Shown here: positions 20,116 to 29,376 of the stretch, one piece after another
Numbering within the stretch: the first letter of the stretch is position 1
Layout of the letters: every line of letters begins with the position of its first letter
Assembly: GCF_900111875.1 (NCBI RefSeq)
Contig: NZ_FOJU01000001.1
Span: 186,001-250,000, forward strand
Source of the DNA: Poseidonocella pacifica
GTDB lineage: Bacteria > Pseudomonadota > Alphaproteobacteria > Rhodobacterales > Rhodobacteraceae
Direction: 5' to 3'
DNA: 64,000 nt
Program-made: the position numbers and the translations under genes
The notes under the pieces: generated by a model
Told to the model about the DNA's origin: nothing
Databases searched by the model: none
What the model saw: only the letters and a program-made list of their open reading frames with translations

Positions 20116-20189
20116 GGGATCTCCTTGTGAGTGGCAAGTCGTTTGGTCACTCGGCCATCGCGGCTAAGCATGAGGGGGAGATAGGTACT

Positions 20190-20234
20190 TTGAGCGATCA
20201 CTCAATGGGGACGTTTGAGTGAACACTCAAACGT
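20190..20234. promoter_or_regulatory. Two tandem TetR-type palindromic operators
   Basis: TTGAGCGATCACTCAA (20190-20205) and a 24-bp palindrome at 20211-20234 with arms ACGTTTGAGTG and its complement around a central AA. They share the half-site TTGAGTG and their centres are 25 bp apart. Both lie 75-120 bases upstream of the AhpD-like gene start, in the gap shared with the divergent lipoprotein gene. They are the natural operators for the TetR protein encoded at 18192-18788. Confidence 0.75.
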
Positions 20235-20344
20235 GAGGCGCGCGTTAGGCTGTCCGGGTACTTTCGTGAGGGGAAACCCGAAGGAGCGGAGGCTGCTGGA
20301 ACGGCCGTGTTGACCCGCGAGCGCCGCGCAGAAGATCATGGCTT

Positions 20345-21097
20345 ATGATTCGACGTATTAGCCCTTTGATCCTCGTCGCCGCGTTTGGGCTCCTTTTGGG
20401 TGGTTGCGCGGTGGTGGACTACGACAATGTCCCGCGCGGAAATTTCGAAGGGGAAGCAGTCGTTGTCTGGGTCGGTCCGGGCCAAGATTCCAATGTCGGG
20501 GATGGCAGGTTTCTCTACGTTCCCGTCGAAGGAAACGAATTGGTTTTCTGGCGATCGGGTGCTGATGGAAAGACCCGTGAGATCCGGCCAGAGGCCTTCT
20601 ATACCGATGGCGGATCCGTGCCGCGGTCCGTGCAGTCTCTGCGGGGCTTCAACGCATGGGGCTATGGCCCCGCATATGTGATCCACGACTGGATTTTTCG
20701 CGCACGCAAATGCTTGAACGACGAAGCGATTGCCGCAAACCTCATCACGGATGAAATGCGCAAGATAAATGGGATGAGCTTTCGCGAGAGCGCGATCATC
20801 ATGGCAGAGACGATCCGTACCTTGGTTGACGATTATGAGATTGACGGCGGGCATGAGCTATCCGGACCGATCATATCCAACGTCACCGCCGGGCCGCTGA
20901 CCCACGCATATTGGACTGCAAAAGGCACCTGCGCGAGTGAGGATCTGACCGCAAGCCACCGCGCGGTCGTCGAAGAGCTTCAGGGCCGGCGCTCTGCCCT
21001 TCGTACCCGCTCCCCGCTTGACGCGGCAAAGGGTGCCGAGTTGATGCAGGCCGGCAGCGCGGCTTATCGGGTCATTGGAACCTTCAGCTTCGAGTGA
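20345..21097 (+). CDS. Lipoprotein with DUF1353-like domain
   Basis: A 250-residue exported lipoprotein: signal MIRRISPLILVAAFGLLL with lipobox LGGC at Cys21. The middle contains FYTDGGSVPRSVQSLRGFNAWGYGPAYVIHDWIFRARKC, resembling the DUF1353 pattern (a [FT]D.GS.P element followed by A..HD). Function is unknown; some DUF1353 proteins are phage- or envelope-associated. It is divergent from the TetR-controlled operon and could share its regulation. No strong ribosome-binding site precedes the ATG. Confidence 0.6.
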   Translation: MIRRISPLILVAAFGLLLGGCAVVDYDNVPRGNFEGEAVVVWVGPGQDSNVGDGRFLYVPVEGNELVFWRSGADGKTREIRPEAFYTDGGSVPRSVQSLRGFNAWGYGPAYVIHDWIFRARKCLNDEAIAANLITDEMRKINGMSFRESAIIMAETIRTLVDDYEIDGGHELSGPIISNVTAGPLTHAYWTAKGTCASEDLTASHRAVVEELQGRRSALRTRSPLDAAKGAELMQAGSAAYRVIGTFSFE

Positions 21098-21199
21098 CGT
21101 CGCCAAGGGCCGGGGTCGGCAAGCGCGCGCCCTCGATGTCCGGCGGTGCGAAGAACGCCCGAGGCGCGACTCAGCGAACAGGCGGATTACCGGGAGAGT

Positions 21200-21544
21200 C
21201 TAGGACGCGGACGTTTCCTGCATCACCAGAAGGATCGTCGCGGGAAGCGTGGTGTCATTTCGCAATTCACGTCCCTCACCCGGCGCGATCAGGCAGGAAT
21301 CGCGGGGGGAGAGTACTGCCTCGTCACTACCGTTGCTGATGGTGACCAGTCCTTCGACCACGAAATAGAGCTTCTCCTGATCAGAGGCCTTCAGGGAGGT
21401 ACGCCCCCCCGGAAGCAGGTGCGACAACGCCATCCACATGGATTTAGCGCCGGTGGCCTCTTTTCCCTGAAGCCGCAAGCAGGCCATCCCGAAGTGTCCG
21501 GGCGCGTCGTACGGCTGCGCCTCTGTGATACGTGTGATCTCCAT
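21200..21544 (-). CDS. Cupin-domain protein
   Basis: A 114-residue single-cupin protein with SHLLPGGRTSLKASDQEKLYFVVEGLVTIS and DSCLIAPGEGRELRNDTTLPATILLVM. The metal-binding His of the first cupin motif appears replaced (no GxxHxH), so catalysis is doubtful; the fold may bind a pathway metabolite. It is the distal gene of the LacI-linked catabolic operon, one base after the oxidoreductase gene. Confidence 0.75.
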   Translation of the reverse strand: MEITRITEAQPYDAPGHFGMACLRLQGKEATGAKSMWMALSHLLPGGRTSLKASDQEKLYFVVEGLVTISNGSDEAVLSPRDSCLIAPGEGRELRNDTTLPATILLVMQETSAS

Positions 21545-21545
21545 T

Positions 21546-22550
21546 TCAGGGCCTCAGAATGACGCGGTCGCTCGTAGAGCGCAGCACCGAGGCATAGGCC
21601 GTCGCTGCATCCTCAAGCCCATAGATCGCGGCCGGGTTGATCGGAAACGGTTTGAGCAATCCGGTTTCGAATTTCGGCTTGAGCTTGTCGAAGATCTTGG
21701 CCCCGTAGACGCTGTCGAGCGCCAAGGTGTCGATGCCGATGAATTTGTGACGCCCGCGAAAGAAGGTGAAGATGTCAAAATCCACAGGTCGCTCGAAGGT
21801 GGAAATGAGGATCTGTCGCGCTTGCTTGGCCATCACGGCGTTGCCCAATTCGAAGTAGGGGCTACCGACGGTATTGAACACGATGTCGACTCCGTGGCCG
21901 CCCGTCTTCTCCCGGATCAGCGCCGCGACGTCCTGCGAAGACTGGTCGAACATCTCGACCTCGCCGCTGGCATGGCCCAAAAAGGTCGACGGCTTGTAAT
22001 CAACGCAGAAGACGCGTGCGCGGGCCAATGTCGCAAGCTGCACCGCTGCTTGGCCGACTTTGCCGTTGGGGCCGCAGATCAGAACATTGTCCCAAGGCTG
22101 CACCCCGCCCGCCTCGCGAAACCCTTCGAACGCGGTGATGAAGGGCACCCCGATTGAGCCAGCTTCCTCGAAGCTGAAGTTTTCGGGTTTGGCGCGGACT
22201 GCCGCTTGCGGCAATACCATCCAGCGTGCGTGACTTCCGTTTTGCGTAATACCCAACTCACCGCCGCCGCCCCAGACTTCGGTTCCTATCAGCGAGGCGG
22301 GTCCTTCGCGCACAATGCCGCCGAAATCCCGCCCCGGTGTACGCGGCCAGACCGCGTGAGGCATATGGCCAAGCGACGCCTTTACGTCGGAGGGATTGAC
22401 CCCTGCGGCGACGATTTCGACAAGGACCTGACCGGGACCGACGACCGGTTTCGGCGCGTCGTGCAAGATGATCTTGAGGTTGTCGAGGTCGGGAGATTTC
22501 TCATCGACGCGAAGCGCCGGACCAGAGTTGAGCGAAGTCTGCACATCCAT
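21546..22550 (-). CDS. Zinc-type alcohol dehydrogenase/quinone oxidoreductase-like protein
   Basis: A 334-residue MDR-superfamily oxidoreductase. The N-terminal GroES-like part has VGPGQVLVEIVAAGVNPSDVKASLG and TPGRDFGGIV. The nucleotide-binding part has the glycine-rich turn CGPNGKVGQAAVQLA. The catalytic zinc Cys/His set of true alcohol dehydrogenases is absent (NPSD instead of CRTD), as in quinone oxidoreductases. In this operon it may reduce an unsaturated keto acid such as maleylacetate; that is inference only. Confidence 0.8.
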   Translation of the reverse strand: MDVQTSLNSGPALRVDEKSPDLDNLKIILHDAPKPVVGPGQVLVEIVAAGVNPSDVKASLGHMPHAVWPRTPGRDFGGIVREGPASLIGTEVWGGGGELGITQNGSHARWMVLPQAAVRAKPENFSFEEAGSIGVPFITAFEGFREAGGVQPWDNVLICGPNGKVGQAAVQLATLARARVFCVDYKPSTFLGHASGEVEMFDQSSQDVAALIREKTGGHGVDIVFNTVGSPYFELGNAVMAKQARQILISTFERPVDFDIFTFFRGRHKFIGIDTLALDSVYGAKIFDKLKPKFETGLLKPFPINPAAIYGLEDAATAYASVLRSTSDRVILRP

Positions 22551-22571
22551 TCGTGTGTCTCCTGTATTGTT

Positions 22572-23450
22572 CTAAGCTGCGAGGCCGAGCAGGGCGCGGG
22601 CCTCGTCCGGGGAAGCGGGACGGGCTCCGAGCTTCACGATCAGATCGCAAGCGCGTTCGGTCAGCTCGCCGTTGCCCGCGGTCAGCTTGCCCTTGGCGAT
22701 GTAACTTGTGTCTTCCATGCCTATGCGGACGTGTCCGCCCAGAAGCCAAGACTGCACCAGCATGGGAAAGGCCATTCGGCCGATCCCGAAGCCCGTCCAG
22801 GTGCTTCCCTGCGGCAGCATCCGCGCCGCTACGGAAAGTGCGTCCGCTGTGGCCGGGAGTCCGTATTTGACGCCGGTTACGATCGAGCACATCAAGGGAC
22901 CGTCAAGCGATCCATCGCCAAGCATGTCACTGGCAAGCCCGATGTCTCCGGTATCGAAAAGCTCGATCTCTGGCTTCACGCCCGCGTCGCGGATGATCTC
23001 GGCCATGATCCGTGCGTTCCGCGGGGTGTTTATGACCACCTGGCCGCCGGAGTTCATGGTGTTGAGGTCCAACGTGCAAATATCGGGCTTGAGCGCAGTG
23101 ATGTGCTCCACCCGCCGCTCCGGCGCCACCAACGTTGTGCCAGTGCCGGCGATGGCCGGATCGTCGTCAGACGGAACATAGCGCCCACCCGGTCCAGTCG
23201 TGAGGTTCAGGATCAGGCTGGAATTACTTGCTCTGATCAGATCAACGACCTCGCGATAGAGAGAGAGATCCATCGACGGGCGCGCGGTGACGGGGTCCCG
23301 CACGTGGATATGGGCGATTGCCGCCCCTGCGTCCGCGGCCTCAAGGCACGCGGTTGCGATCTCTTCGGGTGTCGCCGGGAGATCGGGATGGTTCTCGCGG
23401 GTGGCAAGGTTGCCTGTCACCGCGCAGGTTACAATGACGCGCGATTGCAT
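22572..23450 (-). CDS. Beta-keto acid cleavage enzyme (BKACE family)
   Basis: A 292-residue TIM-barrel enzyme of the family founded on 3-keto-5-aminohexanoate cleavage enzyme. The metal-binding HIHVRDP (His47, His49) is intact. Family members transfer acetyl-CoA onto a beta-keto acid and cleave it to acetoacetate and an acyl-CoA. No lysine-fermentation genes are near, so the substrate is not 3-keto-5-aminohexanoate. The adjacent intradiol dioxygenase suggests a ring-cleavage product such as 3-oxoadipate. It overlaps the SDR gene by one base. Confidence 0.85.
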   Translation of the reverse strand: MQSRVIVTCAVTGNLATRENHPDLPATPEEIATACLEAADAGAAIAHIHVRDPVTARPSMDLSLYREVVDLIRASNSSLILNLTTGPGGRYVPSDDDPAIAGTGTTLVAPERRVEHITALKPDICTLDLNTMNSGGQVVINTPRNARIMAEIIRDAGVKPEIELFDTGDIGLASDMLGDGSLDGPLMCSIVTGVKYGLPATADALSVAARMLPQGSTWTGFGIGRMAFPMLVQSWLLGGHVRIGMEDTSYIAKGKLTAGNGELTERACDLIVKLGARPASPDEARALLGLAA

Positions 23451-24196
23451 CAGAGGGCCCTGCCTGCGTCTACCGCGATGCGGATACCGGTGCTGAGCGG
23501 CATGTGCGCCACGGCGGCATAAATCGTATCGGCCACATGCTCAGGGGTCGCTACCTTGCCCAACGGCGTCGCAGCGCCTGCCTTGGCTATCTGTTCTTCG
23601 GTGCGTCCCGGGACAAATCCGGTCGACACCATGCCGGGCGAAACCGAGAGAACGCGGATTTCGGGGGCAAGGGCAAGGCTGAGCGTGTGCGTCATGGAAT
23701 CGAGCGCGGCCTTGGCGCCGCAATAGGCTACGGATGAGCCAAACCCCTTGTAGGCTGCAATCGAAGAGACGTTGATGATCACCCCGTCACCAGTGGCCTT
23801 CAGCAGGGGCGCAAAGGCCCGGATCGTCGCAAAGACACCGCGCCAGTTCGATGCGAAGACCTCATCAATGATCTCGTCCGACAGACCGACAAGATCCCCA
23901 TGGGCAACGGGTGTGGTCGTCCCGGCGGCATTGACGAGGATATCTGCGTGGCCGATGCGCTCCGAAACGTCCCGCGCAAGGGCATCGATACTGGATGTGT
24001 CCATGACATCGACCTGATGCACACTGTGACCTTCGTCGGGCAGTTCGACCGCGAGTTTATCCGCCGCGTTTCGGTTGCTGCGATAGCCGATCACGATGCG
24101 GGCACCGTTCCTTGCAAGCACGTGGCATGTGGCTGCTCCGATGCCGCCCGATCCACCGATGACCACTGCGGTCTTTCCCTTGAGGCTATCAGTCAT
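23450..24196 (-). CDS. Short-chain dehydrogenase/reductase
   Basis: A 248-residue classical SDR with cofactor motif GGSGGIGAAT near residues 14-23, the NAAG motif (LVNAAGTTTP), a catalytic Ser in IINVSSIAAYKG and YCGAK as the YxxxK pair. The C-terminal PGMVSTGFVPGRTEEQ is typical of FabG-like members. It is translationally coupled to its neighbours. It is likely an NAD(P)-dependent keto/hydroxy oxidoreductase of the catabolic pathway; the substrate is unknown. Confidence 0.85.
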   Translation of the reverse strand: MTDSLKGKTAVVIGGSGGIGAATCHVLARNGARIVIGYRSNRNAADKLAVELPDEGHSVHQVDVMDTSSIDALARDVSERIGHADILVNAAGTTTPVAHGDLVGLSDEIIDEVFASNWRGVFATIRAFAPLLKATGDGVIINVSSIAAYKGFGSSVAYCGAKAALDSMTHTLSLALAPEIRVLSVSPGMVSTGFVPGRTEEQIAKAGAATPLGKVATPEHVADTIYAAVAHMPLSTGIRIAVDAGRAL

Positions 24197-25139
24197 GGTG
24201 GTCCGCCTTCGCTTTGCCGGAGATCGGCGGGATCGGGAACGTCGGTGTTCCGGGTTTCAGGATGAAGTCGTAATCGCACGTGAAGAAGGGCAGTTCGGCG
24301 TCCGGATATTCGGGGTCTGGTTCCTTGCGCTCGACAAGATCCCCGCAAATCTGCCTCTTGGCCCCGAACACCACATCAGCCGCCATCATCTCTTCGGTGT
24401 CGGTGAAGATTTGTGTGATCAGCGTCTTGTGGCCGGGGGCCGAAACGATGAAGTGCACGTGTGCGGGCCGCATCGGATCGCGGTTCTGCGCAAGCAAAAG
24501 ATCACCGGCTGGCCCGAAGGTCGGAACGGGATAGCCCGCAGGGCGGACCGAACGAATGAGGTACCGCCCGTCCGGTCCTGTGGTCTGAACCCCGCGCAGG
24601 TTATAGTCCGCCTGCTCAGGGTCCTGATTTTCGTAAAGTCCAGCGGGCGAAGCTTGCCAGATATCAAGCTTTGCACCCTCGATCGGAGAGCCGTCCACAT
24701 CCACGACGCGCCCGCGCAGGAACAGCGTCGCCCCCGGCGTATCAGAGCGCGCTATTGTCCCGCCAAAGGCACAGACGGGGCTCTCCCCACGATAGAACGG
24801 CCCGAGAAGCGCCGACATCGTCTCACCCTGCATCCCGTCATTGTTGATCAGGTCGATCAGGGTGGAGATGCCAAAGACATCCGCCGCGAGAACCGTTTCA
24901 TTGTGGGTTTCATCGGTGGTCTGGCCCAGCCGGGTGATCCAGCGAAGCCCGCTTTCAAACTCTTCCTCCGTGGGGCGCGTCTCGCGCACAAAGTCGTGCA
25001 TGTGACGGACAAGGGAGGTCATCAATTCCTTCAGGCGCAGGTTGTCAGTATCCTGCATCGCGTTGAGGACCTTGGGTGTGACCTCCGCTTCCTTGGAGAT
25101 GATGAGGTTGGAGAGTGCTTGATCTTTCTCATTTGTCAT
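24189..25139 (-). CDS. Intradiol ring-cleavage dioxygenase (catechol/hydroxyquinol 1,2-dioxygenase type)
   Basis: A 316-residue non-haem Fe(III) dioxygenase with an N-terminal helical dimerisation domain (residues about 20-100). The metal ligands are visible: Tyr169 in AGLYENQD, Tyr203 in AGYPVPTFGP, and His227/His229 in RPAHVHF. It opens catechol-like rings between the two hydroxyls. The long N-terminal domain resembles hydroxyquinol 1,2-dioxygenases, whose product is maleylacetate. It sits in the middle of the LIV-transporter operon and overlaps the SDR gene by eight bases. Confidence 0.88.
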   Translation of the reverse strand: MTNEKDQALSNLIISKEAEVTPKVLNAMQDTDNLRLKELMTSLVRHMHDFVRETRPTEEEFESGLRWITRLGQTTDETHNETVLAADVFGISTLIDLINNDGMQGETMSALLGPFYRGESPVCAFGGTIARSDTPGATLFLRGRVVDVDGSPIEGAKLDIWQASPAGLYENQDPEQADYNLRGVQTTGPDGRYLIRSVRPAGYPVPTFGPAGDLLLAQNRDPMRPAHVHFIVSAPGHKTLITQIFTDTEEMMAADVVFGAKRQICGDLVERKEPDPEYPDAELPFFTCDYDFILKPGTPTFPIPPISGKAKADHHD

Positions 25140-25146
25140 GGCGCAC

Positions 25147-25929
25147 CTAGTTCGACAGTTCGTGCGCGGCTGACTTGCCTTGCGCGAGATGGGGGTATTT
25201 TTCCGTCAGCAGCGAACCGTGGTAGTAGGTCTTGCCGAATGGGGCGCTGGCCCGGATGGCTTCCAGCCAAGCGGAGATGGAGGGTTTGTCGGACCACATC
25301 TCGTCGAGGTTGATGTCGGCCATGCGAACCACGACGGGCATGATCGCGATATCGGCAAGCGTCATCTCGGGGCCCATGAGCCATGGCCCCCCGCTCGCGG
25401 CGATCCATTGGGCCATCCGATCAATGCCCCGGCGCAACCGCCCGTTCGCCTCGTCCATTTCCGATTGGGCAAACCCGGTCCGACCCATTTTCAAGAGGAA
25501 CTCACGGCGAAGAGGTTTGCTGTCGGCAAGAGCCTGAAACGCCTCTTCGGTCATGCTTTGGAAGTGGGGCAGAAAGGCGAGGTTGTAGGACGGAACGCGT
25601 ATTGCGGGCGTCGGGACTTCGTCGATGAACCGCATCATCGACCGCATCTTGGCGATCTCTGCGGGATCGGTCGGTCGAAGCGGTGCCACGTCGGGGCGGA
25701 TGTCTTCGAGATACTCCATGATCACGGCGCTATCGATTACCGAAACACCATCATGGACAAGGGCGGGAACAACTCCGTTGGGATTGATCGCAAGGTATTC
25801 GGGTTTGAGTTGGTCGCCGCTGAAGAGGTCGAGCTTGTGCTCTTCGAATTCTGCGTTCTTCGCGTGAAGCGTAAAGCGAACGCGCTGCGAGCAGGTCGAT
25901 TGCGGGGCGTTGTAGAGCGTGAAACCCAT
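25147..25929 (-). CDS. Glutathione S-transferase family protein
   Basis: A 260-residue protein with an N-terminal thioredoxin-like domain (APQSTCSQRVRFTLHAKN, VPALVHDGVSVIDSAVIMEYLE, the last holding the glutathione gamma-Glu-binding SAVIMEYL) and an all-helical C-terminal domain ending in MTLADIAIMPVVVRM. The stretch near STCSQRV is that of Ser/Cys-type GSTs such as maleylacetoacetate or maleylpyruvate isomerases. Given the neighbours, isomerisation of a ring-cleavage product is plausible. Confidence 0.85.
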   Translation of the reverse strand: MGFTLYNAPQSTCSQRVRFTLHAKNAEFEEHKLDLFSGDQLKPEYLAINPNGVVPALVHDGVSVIDSAVIMEYLEDIRPDVAPLRPTDPAEIAKMRSMMRFIDEVPTPAIRVPSYNLAFLPHFQSMTEEAFQALADSKPLRREFLLKMGRTGFAQSEMDEANGRLRRGIDRMAQWIAASGGPWLMGPEMTLADIAIMPVVVRMADINLDEMWSDKPSISAWLEAIRASAPFGKTYYHGSLLTEKYPHLAQGKSAAHELSN

Positions 25930-25933
25930 TTTT

Positions 25934-26989
25934 TCAGTCCCAGTTCAGGATGCGCGGAAGTTTGTGGTGCTTGGCGAGCGTGCCGACGATTCCTTGTGGA
26001 AAGAACAGCAGCACGATGACCATCAGCAGACCTGTCGCGAGAATATTGATCTCCGACGCGCCCAGGGTCGCCACGAAGAGTTCATTGAAGGCGATGATCA
26101 TGATCGCCCCGATGACGGGCCCGGCGATGGTGCCCTTGCCGCCGAGAATGCACATCAGCACCATGTTCACGCTGACAAGAATGATCAGGAAGATGTTGGG
26201 GCGAATGTAGGTGAGATATTCTCCCCAGATCGCACCTGCCATTCCGACAAGCGCGCCCGAAATAGCAAAGGCGAGAACCTTGTAGGTACGTGTGTCGATG
26301 CCCGCGCTCTCTGCCTTGATCTCATCCTTGGAAATCGCGCGCAGCCCGAGGCCGAATTTTGAGTGTTTGATCTTGTAGGAGAGCCAGACGGAAAACGCGG
26401 CGAGTACCACGAACGCGTAGTAGTAGGGCAGTTTTGCCCACTCTACCGAAAGGTCATTCGCAGGAAGCGCAACGCCATTCGCCCCGCCCACAAACTTCCA
26501 GTGATCAAAGAGGATCCGTGCAATCATCACCAGCGCCAGGGATGAGATGATGAAGCTGGGACCCCGGGTTTTCAGCGTGACGCGCCCGATGAGGTAGCCC
26601 ACCGCCGCGCAAAGCAGGCCGGCGAAGGGTGCCATGAGGATCGTCGAGATCCCGTAGCGGGCAAGGATCATACCCGCAAAATAACCCCCGATGGCAAAGA
26701 ACACGTTGTGCCCGAGGCTGATGTACCCGGTGAACCCACCCAAGATATTCCAGCCCGAAGCCATCGTGACATAGCAGGCGGTGAAGAGCACGAGGTGCAG
26801 CACATAGTTGAAGTTTCCGATGACCTGCAGAGCCGGTAGCGCGAGCAGGAGCAGCAGAAGAGCGATAGGAAACCAGATCGCGCGCGCCTTGTCAGACTTT
26901 GCGGCCAGTTTTTCATTGTGTGCGCGGCGCGCCTCCAGAACTGAGGAGGCCGCATCGCCGGTGAGAGTTTCGGAAACGACGGACATCAT
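25934..26989 (-). CDS. LIV-type ABC transporter permease, LivM-like
   Basis: A 351-residue inner-membrane permease with the LivM pattern GFTGYISLGHNVFFAIGGYFAG and the cytoplasmic loop LRAISKDEIKAESAGIDTRTYK. It pairs with the LivH-like permease, overlapping its gene by four bases. The location in a catabolic operon with an intradiol dioxygenase suggests an aromatic acid or related ligand rather than branched-chain amino acids. Confidence 0.9.
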   Translation of the reverse strand: MMSVVSETLTGDAASSVLEARRAHNEKLAAKSDKARAIWFPIALLLLLLALPALQVIGNFNYVLHLVLFTACYVTMASGWNILGGFTGYISLGHNVFFAIGGYFAGMILARYGISTILMAPFAGLLCAAVGYLIGRVTLKTRGPSFIISSLALVMIARILFDHWKFVGGANGVALPANDLSVEWAKLPYYYAFVVLAAFSVWLSYKIKHSKFGLGLRAISKDEIKAESAGIDTRTYKVLAFAISGALVGMAGAIWGEYLTYIRPNIFLIILVSVNMVLMCILGGKGTIAGPVIGAIMIIAFNELFVATLGASEINILATGLLMVIVLLFFPQGIVGTLAKHHKLPRILNWD

Positions 26990-27864
26990 GCAAGCTCCGG
27001 TTTTTCACCAAACAGCCCCTGAGGACGGATCAGCAAGATGAGGAAAAGCGCGAGGAAGAAGGTCATCGTTGACCAGGTCGCGCCGACATAGGCCCCGACG
27101 AAGGCGGCGACGACGCAGAGCATGAAAGACGCGATGACCGTGCCGAGGATGGAACCCATCCCCCCGAGAACGACCAGAGACATCAGCACCGCGACCCATT
27201 CCCAATGCTTGGCTGGAAAGAATGAGAAGACGAAGGAGACCAGTGATCCCGCAGCCCCGGCAAGCCCGATCCCGATAGCAAAGCTCATGATGCAGACGAG
27301 GTTCACGTTGACGCCCAGCAACTCTGCCGCCTCCCGGTTCTGCGTCGTTGCACGAATGGCGTTGCCGAAGCGGGAGTACTTCAGGAAGAGGGCCAGCGCG
27401 GAGATGATGAGCAACGAGACGATGCCGGCATAAAGTTGTCCCGTGGGGATGAAGATATTGCCGATAAAGATCGCGTCTGTGGCATAACTCGGGGACGTGA
27501 CCCGCTGTGTATTGGTGAACATGCCGCCCAATGCGCCCTCGACGATCATGGCCGTCGCAAAGGTCAGCAGGACGGTCATCTCGGAGTATTTCGCGGACCG
27601 CGCCTCCCGCTCAAAGACCAGCTTGTAGAGCAGCACGCCAATCGCCGCGAGGATAATGGCCGCGACCGGCAACATCACAAGCGGATCGATCCCCCACAGT
27701 TTGAAGGCCCAGTAGGTTGCATAGGCGCCCGCAATGATCAGGGAGGGGTGCGCGAGGTTGACGATGCGCATGACGCCGAAAACGAGGCTCAGGCCCGATC
27801 CCATCAACGCAAAGACACCGCCCAGGGCGAGCCCCAGAATGAGTGTTTGAATGATCTGTTCCAT
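26986..27864 (-). CDS. LIV-type ABC transporter permease, LivH-like
   Basis: A 292-residue permease starting MEQIIQTLILGLALGGVFALMGSGLSLVFGVMRIVNLAHPSL in the LivH manner, with the conserved loop AIRATTQNREAAELLGVNVN. It is the partner of the LivM-like protein. It lies 13 bases downstream of the LivF-like ATPase gene. Confidence 0.9.
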   Translation of the reverse strand: MEQIIQTLILGLALGGVFALMGSGLSLVFGVMRIVNLAHPSLIIAGAYATYWAFKLWGIDPLVMLPVAAIILAAIGVLLYKLVFEREARSAKYSEMTVLLTFATAMIVEGALGGMFTNTQRVTSPSYATDAIFIGNIFIPTGQLYAGIVSLLIISALALFLKYSRFGNAIRATTQNREAAELLGVNVNLVCIMSFAIGIGLAGAAGSLVSFVFSFFPAKHWEWVAVLMSLVVLGGMGSILGTVIASFMLCVVAAFVGAYVGATWSTMTFFLALFLILLIRPQGLFGEKPELA

Positions 27865-27877
27865 GGTTGCTTCCCGG

Positions 27878-28606
27878 TCAGGCGGCTTTCTTGCCGCCGA
27901 GGTAAAGTTCCTGAATGCGCGGGTCGGCCATCACCTCTGCGGCGGGGCCTTCAAAGAGGGTACGCCCGAGGTCGAGCACGACTCCCCAATCGGCGTTCTT
28001 TAGCCCCATCAGCGCGTTCTGCTCGACCAGCAGGATCGTGATCCCTTCGGAGGCCATCACTTTCATGATGTCGAACATTTCTTGAACGATCTTCGGCGCG
28101 AGCCCGAGCGATGGCTCATCAAGCATGACGATATCGGGCTTGACGATGAGCGTTCGCGCCATTGCAAGCGTTTGCTGCTGGCCTCCGGACATCGTACCCG
28201 CATGTTGGTCGCGGCGTTCCCTGAGGATGGGAAAGCGCTCTTCAATCTCGTCGATAGCGCGTTCCAGCCCGCTTTTGTCGGCTAGCGAATAGCCCCCCAT
28301 CCGCAAGTTCTCACGAACGGTCATTTTGGGAAACAGGGCCCGTTCCTGTGGGACGAAGCAGATCCCCTTGCGCAGAATCTGATCGGGTCGCAGTCCCTTG
28401 AGGCTTTCGCCCTTGAACTTCACATCGCCCTTGCGGATCTTGAGCATCCCGCAGATCGCCTTCAGCAGGGTCGATTTGCCAGCACCGTTTGGCCCGATGA
28501 TGCAATGGACCTTTCCGGGTTGCACCGTCAGATGGGCCCCATCGAGAATGGCAGGCCCGTCGCCATAACCTGCTGTGAGGCTTGAGACATCGAGTAGCTC
28601 GGGCAT
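27878..28606 (-). CDS. LIV-type ABC transporter ATPase, LivF-like
   Basis: A 242-residue ATPase with Walker A GPNGAGKS, signature MSGGQQQTLAMAR and Walker B PDIVMLDEPSLGLAP, plus the LivF-type VPQERALFPKMTVRENLRMG. It forms the ATPase pair with the LivG-like protein and overlaps its gene by one base. Confidence 0.9.
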   Translation of the reverse strand: MPELLDVSSLTAGYGDGPAILDGAHLTVQPGKVHCIIGPNGAGKSTLLKAICGMLKIRKGDVKFKGESLKGLRPDQILRKGICFVPQERALFPKMTVRENLRMGGYSLADKSGLERAIDEIEERFPILRERRDQHAGTMSGGQQQTLAMARTLIVKPDIVMLDEPSLGLAPKIVQEMFDIMKVMASEGITILLVEQNALMGLKNADWGVVLDLGRTLFEGPAAEVMADPRIQELYLGGKKAA

Positions 28607-29349
28607 CAGACTGCCTCCTCCAGAACACCGCCCAGATACGCGTCGAGGACAGCGGGGTTTTCACGAATTTCCGCGGGCGCGCCGTTGGCAATCACCCGGC
28701 CTTGGGCCATGACCACAATCCGGTGGCTGAGCCGCATGATCAGTTCCATGTTGTGTTCGACGATAAGTACTGTGAGCCCTTGATCGTTGAGCTTGCGGAT
28801 ATGTCCGACGATCTCTTCGAGCAGCGTCGGATTCACCCCACCCGCAGGCTCATCGAGCAGGATGATCTTTGGATCGCTCATGAGAAGCGCCGCCAGATCC
28901 ATCAGCTTCTTTTGCCCATAAGAGAGATTGGAGCCGTCTTCGTAGGCAATTCTCGTAATTCCGAGGAAGTCGAGAATACCCATGGCCTTGTCGATTTCAT
29001 CTGAACTCATCGCGGGTTTCATGAGATCACGCCAGCCGCCGATACGTGACTGACAGATCACGTTTTCCAGTACGGTCATATCAGCGAGGTTTCGGCTGAT
29101 CTGGAACGTCCGGCTCAATCCGCGTTGCGTGATCTGATGGGGGCGAAGTTTGTCGATGCGCTCACCGTCCAGCCATACGGAACCCTTCGTGGGCATCGCG
29201 GTGCGGCTGATACAGTTGAAGGCAGTTGTCTTCCCGGCACCATTCGGCCCGATCAGTGCGGTGATCGAACCTCGTTCGACGCCGAAATTGCAATCGTCGA
29301 CGGCCTTGATCCCACCGAAGTATTTGCACAACCCCTTGATCTCGAGCAT
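28606..29349 (-). CDS. LIV-type ABC transporter ATPase, LivG-like
   Basis: A 247-residue ATPase with Walker A GPNGAGKT, signature LSYGQKKLMDLA and Walker B PKIILLDEPAGGVNP. It is the first gene after the binding protein, from which it is separated by a strong hairpin. It powers import through the LivH/LivM-like pair. Confidence 0.9.
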   Translation of the reverse strand: MLEIKGLCKYFGGIKAVDDCNFGVERGSITALIGPNGAGKTTAFNCISRTAMPTKGSVWLDGERIDKLRPHQITQRGLSRTFQISRNLADMTVLENVICQSRIGGWRDLMKPAMSSDEIDKAMGILDFLGITRIAYEDGSNLSYGQKKLMDLAALLMSDPKIILLDEPAGGVNPTLLEEIVGHIRKLNDQGLTVLIVEHNMELIMRLSHRIVVMAQGRVIANGAPAEIRENPAVLDAYLGGVLEEAV

Positions 29350-29376
29350 TGGCCTGACCTTTCGTTAGTTGGGATT

